64,000 bases of DNA. Source: Clostridiales bacterium (lineage in GTDB: Bacteria > Bacillota > Clostridia > Oscillospirales > Acutalibacteraceae). Within the stretch, counting starts at the first letter, position 1. Every line of letters starts with the position of its first letter. The stretch covers positions 1 to 64,000 of the forward strand of contig DUNN01000029.1 of assembly GCA_012839345.1 (NCBI GenBank), read 5' to 3'. Shown piece by piece: positions 33,985-43,143 of this stretch. The translations under genes and the position numbers were made by a program. Under the pieces are notes generated by a model, which saw only the letters and a list, made by a program, of their open reading frames with translations, was not told the origin of the DNA and did no database searches.

Positions 33985-36021
33985 TTAGTGAAGCATCTGT
34001 TTCAGCTCTTGCAGACTGGTTACCGGCGCGGCACAGGCTCCGTTTTTGCAAAGGTAATAGGCGGTTCCCTCTAGGGGAATCGGGTAGCTTTCGGTAAATG
34101 GCGCGGCTTGGGCAAGTGCTTGCTGATTTGCTTTCGTCTTAATCAGTACAAACGGAAGCTGCTGCGAAGATTCCCATAAAAAATCAGTTAACTCCGGCGG
34201 AATCCGGTGCTCTGAGGTTGCGCACACCAGTTCCTGGGAAGGATACGTCATCTTCGCGATAGCTAGCAGGGATGCGGAATACCCTGCGGGGAAGTCGTGA
34301 ACATAGCTGGACAGAAAATCAAACTGTTTTTGGCTGAGCTGCTGCCATTCTGTTTCGCCAGTAAGCTTGAAAAGCTCTGTCAGGACGATTGCGGCAACGG
34401 AATTCCCCGAAGGCATGGCTCCGTCGTAGACTTCCTTGGGGCGGCTGATCAGCTGCTCGCCGTCATTTGCATACAAATAAAAGCCGCCTTTCTCCGGATC
34501 AAAGAAAAGCTCAACCATCTGTCTGGAATATGCGACGGCCTCGTTTAAATAGGAAACATCAAAGGTAGCCTGATAAAGCCTGAGCAGCGAAAGGGAATAA
34601 AACGCATAGTCGTCCAGCTGACCATCGATTCCGCTCTCGCCGTTTCGCCAGCGGTGCAACAGGCGTTCGCTCCGGTCTGTAAGGGATTTCGAAAGGAACT
34701 GCTGCGCCTCTTGCGCCGATTTTAAATAGGCCGCATTCCGTATGGTCATCCAGGCATCCGCCAGTGCGGTAATCATCAGAGCGCTCCATGCGGTCAGAAC
34801 TTTATCATCCTTATGAAGCGGCGTCCGTTTCAGACGATAAGAATAGAGAATCTTGCAGAAATCCTCCATTTGTGGATTTTCTTCTTTAAATCTTGGATTT
34901 GCAATCAGGTTTGGAATATTTTTGCCTTCAAAATTGCCAGCGTCGGTTATCCCGAACCAACTGCAGAATAGGTTACCGTCTGTTTGCCCCAGAACGGTAC
35001 GAATTTCGTCGGGTGTAAAGGTGTAGTATTTCCCTTCAACGCCATCGCTGTCCGCATCCTGCCCGCAGTAAAAGCCGGACTGTTTGTCGGTTAGCTCACG
35101 CAGTACATAATTCAGCGTGGCTTCGGCTACCCGGCGGTAGAACAAATGGTGGGTTGTTCGGTATGCCGCAAGATAAGCCTGAGCAAGCAGCGCATTATCG
35201 TAAAGTGTCTTTTCAAAATGCGGCACCAGCCACTTTTCATCGGTGGAATACCGTGAAAATCCACCGCCAATATGGTCGTAGATTCCGCCCCGGTACATCT
35301 GGAATAGCGTATGCTCCACCATTTCCAGCGCTGTTTTCTCCTGCTCCGCCGCGGAATACTGCAGCAGGAACAGCAGATTGCATGGGGTTGGGAACTTGGG
35401 AGCACGGCCGAATCCACCCCATTCGGCATCGTAGGCCCCGCGAAACCATTTAAAAGCGCTGGAAAGTACATTATGGTCCAGCTTGCGAGCCGGCTGTTCT
35501 TTCTGTTCCAGTAGCTGCAGCTGTTCCACTACGTTTTCGCCCGCCTCCGTCAGCCTTTTCTTATCGGTATGCCATAATGACGATATGGCGTTCAGAACCT
35601 CCAACAGTCCCATATGGCCGTATTGCGAAGTTTTAGGCAAATAAGTTCCCGCCCAAAACGGTTTTTGCTCCGGTGTCATAAGAATCGTCAGGGGCCAGCC
35701 ACCGTTCCCGTTAAAGGCTTGGCAAACAGCCATATAAACCGCGTCCACGTCGGGGCGCTCCTCGCGGTCCACTTTAATACAGACATAGTTCCGATTAAGC
35801 ACTTCGGCGACCTGCAGATCCTCAAAGGATTCATGTGCCATTACATGGCACCAGTGGCAGGTGGAATAACCGATGCTCAAAAAAATCGGTTTGTCCTCCG
35901 CTTTTGCTTTTGCAAATGCTTCCTCGCTCCACGGAAACCAGTTAACGGGATTATACGCGTGTTGAAGAAGATACGGCGATTTTTCATGAATCAGTTTGTT
36001 GGGGACTTTCTTTGTGTTCAT
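33985..36021 (-). CDS. Thioredoxin-domain protein, YyaL/spermatogenesis-associated-20 type
   Basis: 678 residues. The N-terminal thioredoxin-like domain carries the CxxC motif in [18 protein letters not shown] and [11 protein letters not shown], the family signature; the remainder is an alpha/alpha barrel like those of glycoside-handling proteins ([33 protein letters not shown]). The role of this widespread family is unresolved. I chose the ATG at 36021, after GGTGG; an ATG eight codons upstream has no ribosome site. It stands alone, ahead of the ECF transporter genes on the same strand. Confidence 0.85.
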   Translation of the reverse strand: MNTKKVPNKLIHEKSPYLLQHAYNPVNWFPWSEEAFAKAKAEDKPIFLSIGYSTCHWCHVMAHESFEDLQVAEVLNRNYVCIKVDREERPDVDAVYMAVCQAFNGNGGWPLTILMTPEQKPFWAGTYLPKTSQYGHMGLLEVLNAISSLWHTDKKRLTEAGENVVEQLQLLEQKEQPARKLDHNVLSSAFKWFRGAYDAEWGGFGRAPKFPTPCNLLFLLQYSAAEQEKTALEMVEHTLFQMYRGGIYDHIGGGFSRYSTDEKWLVPHFEKTLYDNALLAQAYLAAYRTTHHLFYRRVAEATLNYVLRELTDKQSGFYCGQDADSDGVEGKYYTFTPDEIRTVLGQTDGNLFCSWFGITDAGNFEGKNIPNLIANPRFKEENPQMEDFCKILYSYRLKRTPLHKDDKVLTAWSALMITALADAWMTIRNAAYLKSAQEAQQFLSKSLTDRSERLLHRWRNGESGIDGQLDDYAFYSLSLLRLYQATFDVSYLNEAVAYSRQMVELFFDPEKGGFYLYANDGEQLISRPKEVYDGAMPSGNSVAAIVLTELFKLTGETEWQQLSQKQFDFLSSYVHDFPAGYSASLLAIAKMTYPSQELVCATSEHRIPPELTDFLWESSQQLPFVLIKTKANQQALAQAAPFTESYPIPLEGTAYYLCKNGACAAPVTSLQELKQMLH

Positions 36022-36108
36022 GGCATAACCACCAATCAAATTCAAGATTCATTGAATTTACTTCCATGGTGGTATTGTTATCCGTTCTTATCCGCATGAT
36101 ACGTTTTC

Positions 36109-36924
36109 TTATTTTTTTAATGTCCTTTTTACATAGGCGACAAAATCTTCTACGGTCAAAAATGTTTGTTGATATCCTAGTCGATTGCACAGTTGGGTAA
36201 CGTGCGGCGGTTCAAGATAGGCCTGCGTTAATTTTTCCTTCTGTGCAAAAACTTCTGCTGTTGGACCATCCAACAGCACATTTCCCTTTGCAAAGACGAT
36301 GGTTCGTTCAAAACATTCGGCTACGAAATCCATATCATGAATAATCGTTAATACCATTTTGCCGTCCGATTTCAACTGGCGGATAATTTGCTTGATTTTT
36401 TCTTTTGCCTTATAATCCTGCGCAATGGTCGGTTCATCAAAAATGACCACATCCGTATCCATGGCAAGAATCGAAGCAATGGCAATCATCTTGCGGTCGG
36501 AAAGCCCCATGTCATATGGGTTTTCGTCTTCCGTACCGGCTAATCCGACAATGGAGAGCGCTTTTCTGGCGTGGTCCAGTGCGTCTTCCTGACTCATTCC
36601 AATATTGATGGGCCCGAACATCACTTCATCGATGACTTTGCCTTTGAAAATTTGGTCATTCGGGTTTTGAAAGACAAGGCCAATATATTTGGCAAGCTGG
36701 GCAACCGTCATTTGGGAAATATCTTTTCCATCCCAAAAAATTTGACCGTGCGTAGGTTTTAAAAGACCCTTTAAAAGCTTAACAAAGGTCGTTTTCCCAG
36801 CACCGTTTTGCCCGATAATAGCTGTTGTTCGCGAATCCAAAGTCAGGTTAATTCCATTCAGAACAGGCTCGTTTTCCGTATAACTGAAGTACATGTCCTT
36901 TATTTCTATGTTACTCATCCGCAA
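36109..36924 (-). CDS. ECF transporter ATP-binding protein with altered signature motif
   Basis: 271 residues, ABC ATPase of an energy-coupling-factor transporter. Walker A GQNGAGKT, Q-loop FQNPNDQIF and Walker B VVIFDEPT are intact, but the ABC signature reads GLSDRKM instead of LSGGQ. It overlaps the other ATPase gene by 14 bases. In ECF transporters two ATPases form a heterodimer in which one composite site can be weak; the altered signature fits such asymmetry. It would energise vitamin- or nucleoside-type uptake by the neighbouring T and S components. Confidence 0.85.
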   Translation of the reverse strand: MRMSNIEIKDMYFSYTENEPVLNGINLTLDSRTTAIIGQNGAGKTTFVKLLKGLLKPTHGQIFWDGKDISQMTVAQLAKYIGLVFQNPNDQIFKGKVIDEVMFGPINIGMSQEDALDHARKALSIVGLAGTEDENPYDMGLSDRKMIAIASILAMDTDVVIFDEPTIAQDYKAKEKIKQIIRQLKSDGKMVLTIIHDMDFVAECFERTIVFAKGNVLLDGPTAEVFAQKEKLTQAYLEPPHVTQLCNRLGYQQTFLTVEDFVAYVKRTLKK

Positions 36925-37774
36925 TCCCCCCGTTTTTAAGAAGGTTTATCGCACCTTCGGCTTCTTCCAATGTTACCGGGTAACAGCCGTTTTTTTGATT
37001 TTTGATTCCCAGTTTTTTGCAGATGCGCGTGAAAGCGGGGGCATTCACCCCGTATTGTTCTAAATTTTCCAAGGAAAAAACTTTTTGAGGAGTATCAAAA
37101 GCGACCATTTTTCCATCCTTCAGCAGCATAACACGGTCGCTGTATGCTGCAATCTTTTCCATTTTATGTTCCACCATAAGAATGCTGATGCCTTCCTGGC
37201 TTAAACTTTGCACCGCCCGGAACACTTCTTCGCTCCCTTGTGGGTCAAGCTGAGAGGTGGGTTCATCCAAGATGATGACTTCCGGCCGCATCGCGATGAT
37301 GCTTGCAATCGCCATCCTTTGCATTTGTCCGCCGGAAAGGTCAAAGGGATTCCTGTCCTTATATTGATAAATATCAAGCAATTTCAGCGAATAATCAATG
37401 CGTTCCATCATTTCTGTTCTGGAAAGTCCCATGTTTTCCAGACCAAACGCAATCTCCTCATATACTGTGAGTTTCGACCCGGTTACCTGATTGAATGGAT
37501 TTTGAAATACAATGCCTACTTTTCTGCAAACCTCACTAATGCTGTGTTTTGCCACTTCTAGGTCATCAATGAATACTTTTCCGCCATAAGCGCCTTTATA
37601 GAAATTGGGGATAATACCTACTAAGGCTTGGCACAAGGTACTTTTCCCTGCATTGTTTTCGCCAATAATTCCGATGAATTCTCCTGGTTCAATCGTAAAG
37701 GAGATGTCTTTTAAGGCTAATTCATCGGTAAGCGGATACCTATATTTTAAATGCTCAACCACTATCTTAGCCAT
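36911..37774 (-). CDS. ECF transporter ATP-binding protein
   Basis: 287 residues, second ATPase. Walker A GENNAGKST, Q-loop FQNPFNQVTG, full signature LSGGQMQRMAIAS, Walker B VIILDEPTSQLDP and H-loop VEHKM. It overlaps ecfT by 13 bases and the other ATPase by 14, so all three are translated together. Because it keeps the canonical signature, it should complement the degenerate partner. Confidence 0.88.
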   Translation of the reverse strand: MAKIVVEHLKYRYPLTDELALKDISFTIEPGEFIGIIGENNAGKSTLCQALVGIIPNFYKGAYGGKVFIDDLEVAKHSISEVCRKVGIVFQNPFNQVTGSKLTVYEEIAFGLENMGLSRTEMMERIDYSLKLLDIYQYKDRNPFDLSGGQMQRMAIASIIAMRPEVIILDEPTSQLDPQGSEEVFRAVQSLSQEGISILMVEHKMEKIAAYSDRVMLLKDGKMVAFDTPQKVFSLENLEQYGVNAPAFTRICKKLGIKNQKNGCYPVTLEEAEGAINLLKNGGIADE

Positions 37775-38538
37775 ATCAGCACCCTCCCGATCAATGATAA
37801 AATAAGAACCGCAGCAAGTACAATTTTAATGACTTTTTCAGAGCGAGTTTTCTTTACTTCGGTCAAAAAAGTCTTTTTCTGTTTGGAATCAAAACCGCGC
37901 ACTTCCAACGCAATTGCTCTTTCTTTCGTGGTAATTAATGAATTCATGACCACCGGCGAAATCAACGGAAAGAAAGCTTTGACTCGTGTTGTCAGATTGC
38001 CTTCGGTTTCCATGCCTCTGGAGCGCTGGGCATCCGTAATTGTTGCCATTGTTTCGGTCATTTGCGGAATAATCTGAAAGACGGAGCTGAGCACATAACC
38101 TAATTTCGGGGAGAGTCCCATGCGTACAAAGGTTTCTACCATGTCGGACGGCTTTGTTGTGAGAACTAAAATGGAAAAACTCATTAAAATGTTGATGACA
38201 TTCAGTGAAATTCCAAGTGCGAACAGCAGCCCTTCTTTATAAAATACAACGCTTCCTAATACCAAAGCCGGTGTTACATTATCCGGCCTGAAAATTCCCT
38301 GTATAATTACGACCGTAATAAGGATTAAACCCGAAAAACCCAGCATAGGCACGGTTCTTTTCAGTGACTTTCCCATCAAAAGAATGATGATGCTGACTAA
38401 GATAAAAGCGGCCGAGGCAATTTGGCTTGCCAGCAGAAACGGAACGATGATTGCTACAAGTATATATAAAATTTTGCTCAAAGGGTCAATTCTGTGAATC
38501 ACGGTGTTTTTGTCTTGATATAAACTGATACTTTTCAA
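37762..38538 (-). CDS. ECF transporter transmembrane component (EcfT)
   Basis: 258 residues, about five to six membrane helices and the cytoplasmic coupling helices with the two EcfT signatures, AQRSRGMETEG and ALEVRGFDSK, which contact the ATPases. It starts on TTG overlapping the stop of a short upstream ORF (TTGA), after GGAAGAAGG. It is the scaffold linking the S component to the ATPases. Confidence 0.87.
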   Translation of the reverse strand: MKSISLYQDKNTVIHRIDPLSKILYILVAIIVPFLLASQIASAAFILVSIIILLMGKSLKRTVPMLGFSGLILITVVIIQGIFRPDNVTPALVLGSVVFYKEGLLFALGISLNVINILMSFSILVLTTKPSDMVETFVRMGLSPKLGYVLSSVFQIIPQMTETMATITDAQRSRGMETEGNLTTRVKAFFPLISPVVMNSLITTKERAIALEVRGFDSKQKKTFLTEVKKTRSEKVIKIVLAAVLILSLIGRVLIWLR

Positions 38539-38690
38539 ACGTCACTGCCTTCTTCCTGACTGTAGTCCAAAGTGGATGAAACGCGAAATGAATCTCCCGC
38601 AATAAGCGGCGGAATAGGGAAGGTACCACCCTCAGGCGGGGTGTAGAGCAAAAAATCGCCGCAAGCAACTTGATGCTGCATCATCAGGTT
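38535..38690 (-). CDS. Possible short ORF coupled to ecfT
   Basis: 52 residues from an ATG at about 38690 (MNLMMQHQVACGDFLLYTPP...STLDYSQEEGSDV). Its stop overlaps the ecfT start, which would allow translational coupling, but no clear ribosome site precedes the ATG because it lies right in the T-tail of the upstream terminator. I recognise no family. It may be a leader peptide, or only an open stretch in the ecfT leader. Confidence 0.25.
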   Translation of the reverse strand, partial: NLMMQHQVACGDFLLYTPPEGGTFPIPPLIAGDSFRVSSTLDYSQEEGSDV

Positions 38691-38699
38691 CATAATAAA

Positions 38700-38729
38700 A
38701 TTTGGGACGGCTTTTGTCACCGTCCCAAA
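38700..38729 (-). terminator. Terminator or attenuator between S component and ecfT
   Basis: TTTGGGACGG (38729-38720 on the minus strand) pairs with CCGTCCCAAA (38710-38701), 9-base loop, then TTTTATT. It would end the regulator-phosphorylase-S transcript or lower expression of the downstream T and ATPase genes. Confidence 0.75.
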
Positions 38730-38751
38730 TCGGGAACCTGTTTTGGATTGA

Positions 38752-39357
38752 TTAATCTAAGCTCTCAATGGCCTGATCATTTTTATACAAAATGGTCAGT
38801 TTCTTCGGCAATGCTTTATAAATGCCAAAGGCGATCAGCGTAACGGCCACTTTATCCGGAATATCTACTACCAGCTCGTCAAGTCCCGATGCCAGCCATG
38901 TTGGGAACTGGTTTGCCGTGCACCATGTAAATAATGCGTCGCCCCAAATATTCCCCGTTTGACCGCCATACATGGCAATGTTGATTGGGGTTGATACTAC
39001 CGTAGCGACGCAGGCGATGATAAGACCGGTTATGATTGAGCCGACCAGTCCTTTCATCTTGCCTTTATAAGCGAGAACACCGGCTACGATGCCAATTCCC
39101 ACTTGAGAGAGGGCGTAAATGAAAGAAACAGGGTCCAACGTAAAACCATAAATAATGTTATTGATTGCGCCGCACAGCGCGCCCACGATCGGCCCTGCCA
39201 AGCATGCAGCCAAAATGGTTCCGATGGAGTCCAGCCACAAAGGCAATTTCAATGCGCCTGCAAAAAGCTTGCCTATGTAATTGATGCCGACTGCCGCAGG
39301 AATAAGTACCAATGATGCCGTGTTTAACTTAAGCGACCACATACTGTTCTTTTTCAT
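38752..39357 (-). CDS. ECF transporter S component, putative nucleoside-type
   Basis: 201 residues, about six membrane helices. The start MKKNSMWSLKLNTASLVLIPAAVGINYIGKLFA and the GGTVL-like small-residue segment LAACLAGPIVGALCGAINNIIYG mark it as an ECF-type substrate-binding membrane protein. The substrate is not readable from the sequence. It lies one base after the nucleoside phosphorylase gene, with AAGGTGG inside that gene's end, so I infer a nucleoside or base as substrate. Riboflavin- or HMP-type alternatives are not excluded. Confidence 0.75.
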   Translation of the reverse strand: MKKNSMWSLKLNTASLVLIPAAVGINYIGKLFAGALKLPLWLDSIGTILAACLAGPIVGALCGAINNIIYGFTLDPVSFIYALSQVGIGIVAGVLAYKGKMKGLVGSIITGLIIACVATVVSTPINIAMYGGQTGNIWGDALFTWCTANQFPTWLASGLDELVVDIPDKVAVTLIAFGIYKALPKKLTILYKNDQAIESLD

Positions 39358-39358
39358 G

Positions 39359-40114
39359 TTATACCACCTTTTTATTATTAATTTTAATAATTGCTTCCAG
39401 TGCCGTAAGAATCTCGTGCTCTTCGCCCAGTCGCGTGAGATGTTCGCCTTCTACATAATTACTGATCCCGTCCTCAAGTCCGCCGTTACTTTCGACCACT
39501 GTGTTCAGAATAGATGCTGTCCTCACTCCTCTCAGTGCACCAACCACAAATAACGCCGCCGTTTCCATATCGGATCCCAAAATTCCGTTTGAGGCCCAAT
39601 ACCCGTCAATTTGTTCTTCTCGATCGGTGTAAAAACTATCGTGACTTCGGGCTCTGCCTACATGATAAGCATACTTCTGTTCTTTTGCCGCCTCAATGGT
39701 GCAAAAGAGCAGCTCCGTATCCGGTATGGCCGGATAAATCGCATCAATATAGGTCTTTGATGCGCCGTCGTCACGGACTGCCCCATTAATCAGGATAAGG
39801 TCACCCAGTTTGATTTCCGGCTGCAATGCGCCGCAGCTTCCAATTCGAATCATGGTTTGAACACCAATGTTATGTAGCTCTTCCACTGCAATTCCTATGG
39901 AAGCTCCGCCGATGCCAGTTGATACTGCTATAATCGGAACACCTTTATAGCAGCCGCGAATGCTTTTATATTCACGGTTAAAAGCAATTTCTGTTACATT
40001 CGTCAAATATTCTTTGATTCGATCAACGCGTTTCGGATCACCGGGTAAGATTGCATACGGTGCACTGTCTTCCACGCCGCATCTGATATGTGGCTGTAAA
40101 TTTGTTTTTGTCAT
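39359..40114 (-). CDS. Nucleoside phosphorylase, uridine-phosphorylase-like
   Basis: 251 residues of the PNP/UDP family. It would split a nucleoside with phosphate into base and (deoxy)ribose-1-phosphate. Motifs: ILPGDPKRVDRI (phosphate loop), STGIGGASIGIAVEEL, RIGSCGALQ and the nucleoside-binding SDMETAA. Pyrimidine versus purine preference is uncertain. The ATG at 40114 follows GAGG by 6 bases; an ATG four codons earlier is too close to AAAGGA. It is between a Crp/Fnr regulator and an ECF S component. Confidence 0.85.
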   Translation of the reverse strand: MTKTNLQPHIRCGVEDSAPYAILPGDPKRVDRIKEYLTNVTEIAFNREYKSIRGCYKGVPIIAVSTGIGGASIGIAVEELHNIGVQTMIRIGSCGALQPEIKLGDLILINGAVRDDGASKTYIDAIYPAIPDTELLFCTIEAAKEQKYAYHVGRARSHDSFYTDREEQIDGYWASNGILGSDMETAALFVVGALRGVRTASILNTVVESNGGLEDGISNYVEGEHLTRLGEEHEILTALEAIIKINNKKVV

Positions 40115-40156
40115 TATATTCCTCATTCCTTTAAGAATATGGATTTTGAATTGAAG

Positions 40157-40852
40157 TTATTTCTTACTTTCTTCCAGTTCTTTTTGCAGCTGATCCGTAT
40201 TTTTAATCACAAGAAACCCATTTTCCACTTCGAGAATTCCTTTTTCTTTCAGTTCTTTGGTTATGCGGTTTATACTGCGGTTTGTCACCGCAAGGTAGCT
40301 GCTTAACGCTTCTTTATTAATCATCAGCCTTTGCTCGTTGTCCATAAAGGCATGCTGCTTGGCACATTGCAGCAAAAACTCGCAAAGTCGGTATTTCAAA
40401 CTATAAAAGGTATCTTCAGCCGCCTTTACGGACAGCGTATAAAATTTAGAGCAGACATTGCGTAACAGCACATTTTCAATATTACGATCAATTTCCATCC
40501 ACCGCAGAAAATCAGGACGCGAAATTTTTAAGAGCCGAACATCGGTCAATGCGGTTGCGCTGCAGCAATATTCCATCTGGTCAAAGATTTCAAGTTCGCC
40601 AAGGTAGTTGCCCTCTTTATAAATCGCATGGGAATATTGCTTGCCGTCCTCGGAAACGGTATTTACATCAACCAGGCCGCTTTCCATAATGAAAAATGCG
40701 TCGCAGATTTCTCCCTGTGTAATGATTTTCTGCTTTTTATGGAAGCTGACAATGGACCAACATTTCAATATTTGATACGGACAGTTTTTTAAGTACTCAT
40801 AAATCTCAGGATTGCTTTCAATAATTGAAATAAGATTGTTTATACTATCCAT
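40157..40852 (-). CDS. Crp/Fnr family regulator
   Basis: 231 residues. N-terminal cyclic-nucleotide-binding fold (VSFHKKQKIITQGEICDAFFIMESG, GNYLGELEIFD), long dimer helix, C-terminal winged helix with recognition helix VTNRSINRITKELKEKGIL. No cysteine cluster for an Fe-S centre is seen, so it is not a classical Fnr. It heads the phosphorylase/ECF genes and probably controls them. Its own promoter contains a palindrome that may be its operator. Confidence 0.85.
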   Translation of the reverse strand: MDSINNLISIIESNPEIYEYLKNCPYQILKCWSIVSFHKKQKIITQGEICDAFFIMESGLVDVNTVSEDGKQYSHAIYKEGNYLGELEIFDQMEYCCSATALTDVRLLKISRPDFLRWMEIDRNIENVLLRNVCSKFYTLSVKAAEDTFYSLKYRLCEFLLQCAKQHAFMDNEQRLMINKEALSSYLAVTNRSINRITKELKEKGILEVENGFLVIKNTDQLQKELEESKK

Positions 40853-40887
40853 AATTTTCTCCTATATATTAGAATATTTTATATAAA

Positions 40888-41007
40888 ATTATAAGGACAT
40901 TCGTCCTTGTTTCAATTCATTTCTTAACATTTTATTTACAAAATCCAGTGCTTTTAGGAAATGTGTCCTTGTTTTTCAATTTTAAATATAATTAGGAAAC
41001 ATTTTCC
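40888..41007 (-). promoter_or_regulatory. Promoter of the Crp/Fnr-ECF operon with three operator-like palindromes
   Basis: On the minus strand TTGAAA (40915-40910), 16 bases, TATAAT (40893-40888). The spacer is almost wholly filled by the perfect palindrome AAGGAC-ATTC-GTCCTT (40893-40908). Two related sites lie further upstream: AGGAAATGTGTCCT (40956-40969) and GGAAACATTTTCC (40995-41007). The shared GGA...TCC form suggests binding sites for the regulator encoded directly downstream. Confidence 0.6.
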
Positions 41008-41257
41008 ATAATCTAATTGAATTATACGTCAATAGAATCCATACATCAATGGCAAAGCGAATGTTTTTCCACTTACTGCTTTTTGCGTTGTAAAAGCACA
41101 AAGAAGATGCCAAAACCCGAACTTGGCTTTCAAAATTCGGCATCCATTCTTTCTCGGATTCTAATAAACAAGGTTAATTCATTCAGAATCCATTCCTTTT
41201 TATCATTTCGTGTTATAATGACATAATATTATAAAAATAAATGAGGAAAAAAGAAGA
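41008..41257 (+). promoter_or_regulatory. Leader of the DEAD-box gene with extended -10 promoter
   Basis: TG-T-TATAAT at 41211-41219 is an extended -10 element; no -35 box is apparent. The remaining sequence of the divergent gap is AT-rich without a recognisable gene. Confidence 0.5.
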
Positions 41258-42985
41258 ATGCAATTTAGCGAACTGAATTTAATCCCTGAAATTGTACGTG
41301 CAACCGAAGAAATTGGGTATCAAGAAGCAACCGACATACAGGTTGGCGCAATTCCCGTATTGTTGGAAGGAAAAGATTTAATTGGGCGCTCCAGTACGGG
41401 TACAGGGAAAACCGCAGCTTTTGGGCTTCCCATTGTTCAAATGGTGAACCAGAACGGCCAAGCCAGAGGACAAGTGCTGATTTTAAGCCCCACGCGGGAA
41501 CTCGCAATACAAACCAGTGAAGAAGTACGCAAATTTTCCAAGTATTTGCAGAACATAAAGATTGCCGTTGTTTGCGGCGGGCAGTCAATGCCGATGCAGA
41601 TTCGCCAGCTTCGTACGGCACAAATGATTATTGGAACCCCGGGCCGTATTATGGACCACATGCGCCGCCAAACCTTGTCTTTGGAAAATCTGAAAACAGT
41701 GATCCTTGATGAAGCAGATGAAATGCTGAACATGGGCTTTTTAGAGGACATTCAAACCATCTTGAAGCAGGCGCCGGAAACAAGGCAGACGGTTTTATTC
41801 AGTGCGACCATGCCGCCCGCCATCATGAAGATTACGAAGGAGTTTCAGACTAACCCAAAAATCATAGCGGTGGACCAGGGACGAAAAACGGTGGATAACA
41901 TATCGCAGTTTTACTACCATGTCCATCAGGCGGATAAAATCAATGCGTTAAAGCTGCTACTGGAGTATCATCATCCGAAGCGTGCAGTGATTTTCTGCAA
42001 CACGAAAAAAATGGTGAATGAGCTGTGTGAAGAGTTAAACGACAGCGGATTTCAAACGGCCGGCATACACGGCGATTTAAAGCAAAACCAGCGGAATCAG
42101 GTTATGAGCGATTTTAAAACCGGCCGAAACAGCATCCTTGTTGCAACGGATGTTGCCGCACGCGGAATCGATGTCGAAGATGTTGACGCCGTGTTCAATT
42201 ATGATATTCCCGATGAGGATGAGTACTACATTCACCGCATCGGCCGTACCGGCCGGGCGGGGAAAACGGGCGCGTCCTATACCCTGGCTACAAGCCGGAG
42301 CCAGCTTCAGCGGTTGTATTCCCTGGAGAAGTTTATGAATTTGAAGATTCAGGAAGCCCCGATACCCGATCTTGCGGAGATTCAGGAGCGGCGCCTGAAA
42401 AAGTTCCGGGGGAAAATTAAACAGCTTGTTGCGGAAAACAATGGTTCACAATGGCTCACATTTGTTGAGGCACTGGAGCAGGATGGCTATGAAGCAAAAA
42501 ATATCGCAGCGGCGCTGTGTGAGGAAATGAGTGGAAAGGGCCGGAAACTTAGCGCGCTGAAAAACGTCCGAAAGATGCAACCGGATTCCGCGAAATCAGC
42601 GGTTATGGAACCGGGAAAAGCCAAATTAAGCCTTAATATTGGGACAAACAGCAAAATCAAGCCAGATTTCCTGCTTGGTACTATTGTAGAAGCAACCGGC
42701 CTGCCTATTGGTGCGGTTGGCAAAATCGAAATGCACAGCGAGCATACCACCATTGAAATGGCTCCGGCTGACGCGGCATTTGTAGTGCAGAAGATGAACG
42801 GATACCGAATCAAACAACGCACGGTACATGCCGCCTTATCCGGAAACAAGAAGGCTGGCCATAATCCCGGGAGCAAGAACGGAATGTCCCAGCCCAAGAA
42901 CCGCCGTTTGGGCGGCAAACCCCGCGCTCCGTTCTATTCCGGGCATCTGCATTCTGCCGGTCGGAATAAACGGAAAGCAAAATAA
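41258..42985 (+). CDS. DEAD-box RNA helicase with DbpA-type RNA-binding domain
   Basis: 575 residues. Helicase motifs in order: Q-motif region, I (SSTGTGKT), Ia (PTRELAIQ), II (LDEADEML), III (SATMP), V (ATDVAARGID) and VI (HRIGRTGRAG). A DbpA/CsdA-like RNA-binding fold (about residues 463-545, LSLNIGTNSKIKPDFLLGTI...) and a basic, glycine/asparagine-rich tail follow. This layout is that of CsdA/CshA-type helicases for ribosome assembly and cold growth. GAGGAAAAAAGAAG precedes the ATG. Confidence 0.9.
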   Translation: MQFSELNLIPEIVRATEEIGYQEATDIQVGAIPVLLEGKDLIGRSSTGTGKTAAFGLPIVQMVNQNGQARGQVLILSPTRELAIQTSEEVRKFSKYLQNIKIAVVCGGQSMPMQIRQLRTAQMIIGTPGRIMDHMRRQTLSLENLKTVILDEADEMLNMGFLEDIQTILKQAPETRQTVLFSATMPPAIMKITKEFQTNPKIIAVDQGRKTVDNISQFYYHVHQADKINALKLLLEYHHPKRAVIFCNTKKMVNELCEELNDSGFQTAGIHGDLKQNQRNQVMSDFKTGRNSILVATDVAARGIDVEDVDAVFNYDIPDEDEYYIHRIGRTGRAGKTGASYTLATSRSQLQRLYSLEKFMNLKIQEAPIPDLAEIQERRLKKFRGKIKQLVAENNGSQWLTFVEALEQDGYEAKNIAAALCEEMSGKGRKLSALKNVRKMQPDSAKSAVMEPGKAKLSLNIGTNSKIKPDFLLGTIVEATGLPIGAVGKIEMHSEHTTIEMAPADAAFVVQKMNGYRIKQRTVHAALSGNKKAGHNPGSKNGMSQPKNRRLGGKPRAPFYSGHLHSAGRNKRKAK

Positions 42986-43143
42986 CTTTTCCGCCGTCGT
43001 GCTCCGTTAACCATCACTGTATTGGAGCAGGAAATTTGGTTAGAAAAGCAGGCCCTTGGATTCGTGCGATTTGTGGAAAAAATCAGCTGGGCCATTCATT
43101 CGGCCCCGGCTTTGAAATTTACAAACAGAGAAGGAGAATCAAG

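Noticed and set aside
38590-38640. T-box-like GGGTGGTACC on the minus strand upstream of ecfT
   Set aside because: Only the ten-base core is present; there is no specifier stem, no antiterminator/terminator pair after it, and the downstream genes are not aminoacyl-tRNA or amino-acid genes.
38672-38700. TPP-riboswitch-like GAACCTGAT on the minus strand
   Set aside because: The CTGAGA element and the remaining conserved TPP positions are missing, and the sequence upstream is a terminator hairpin.
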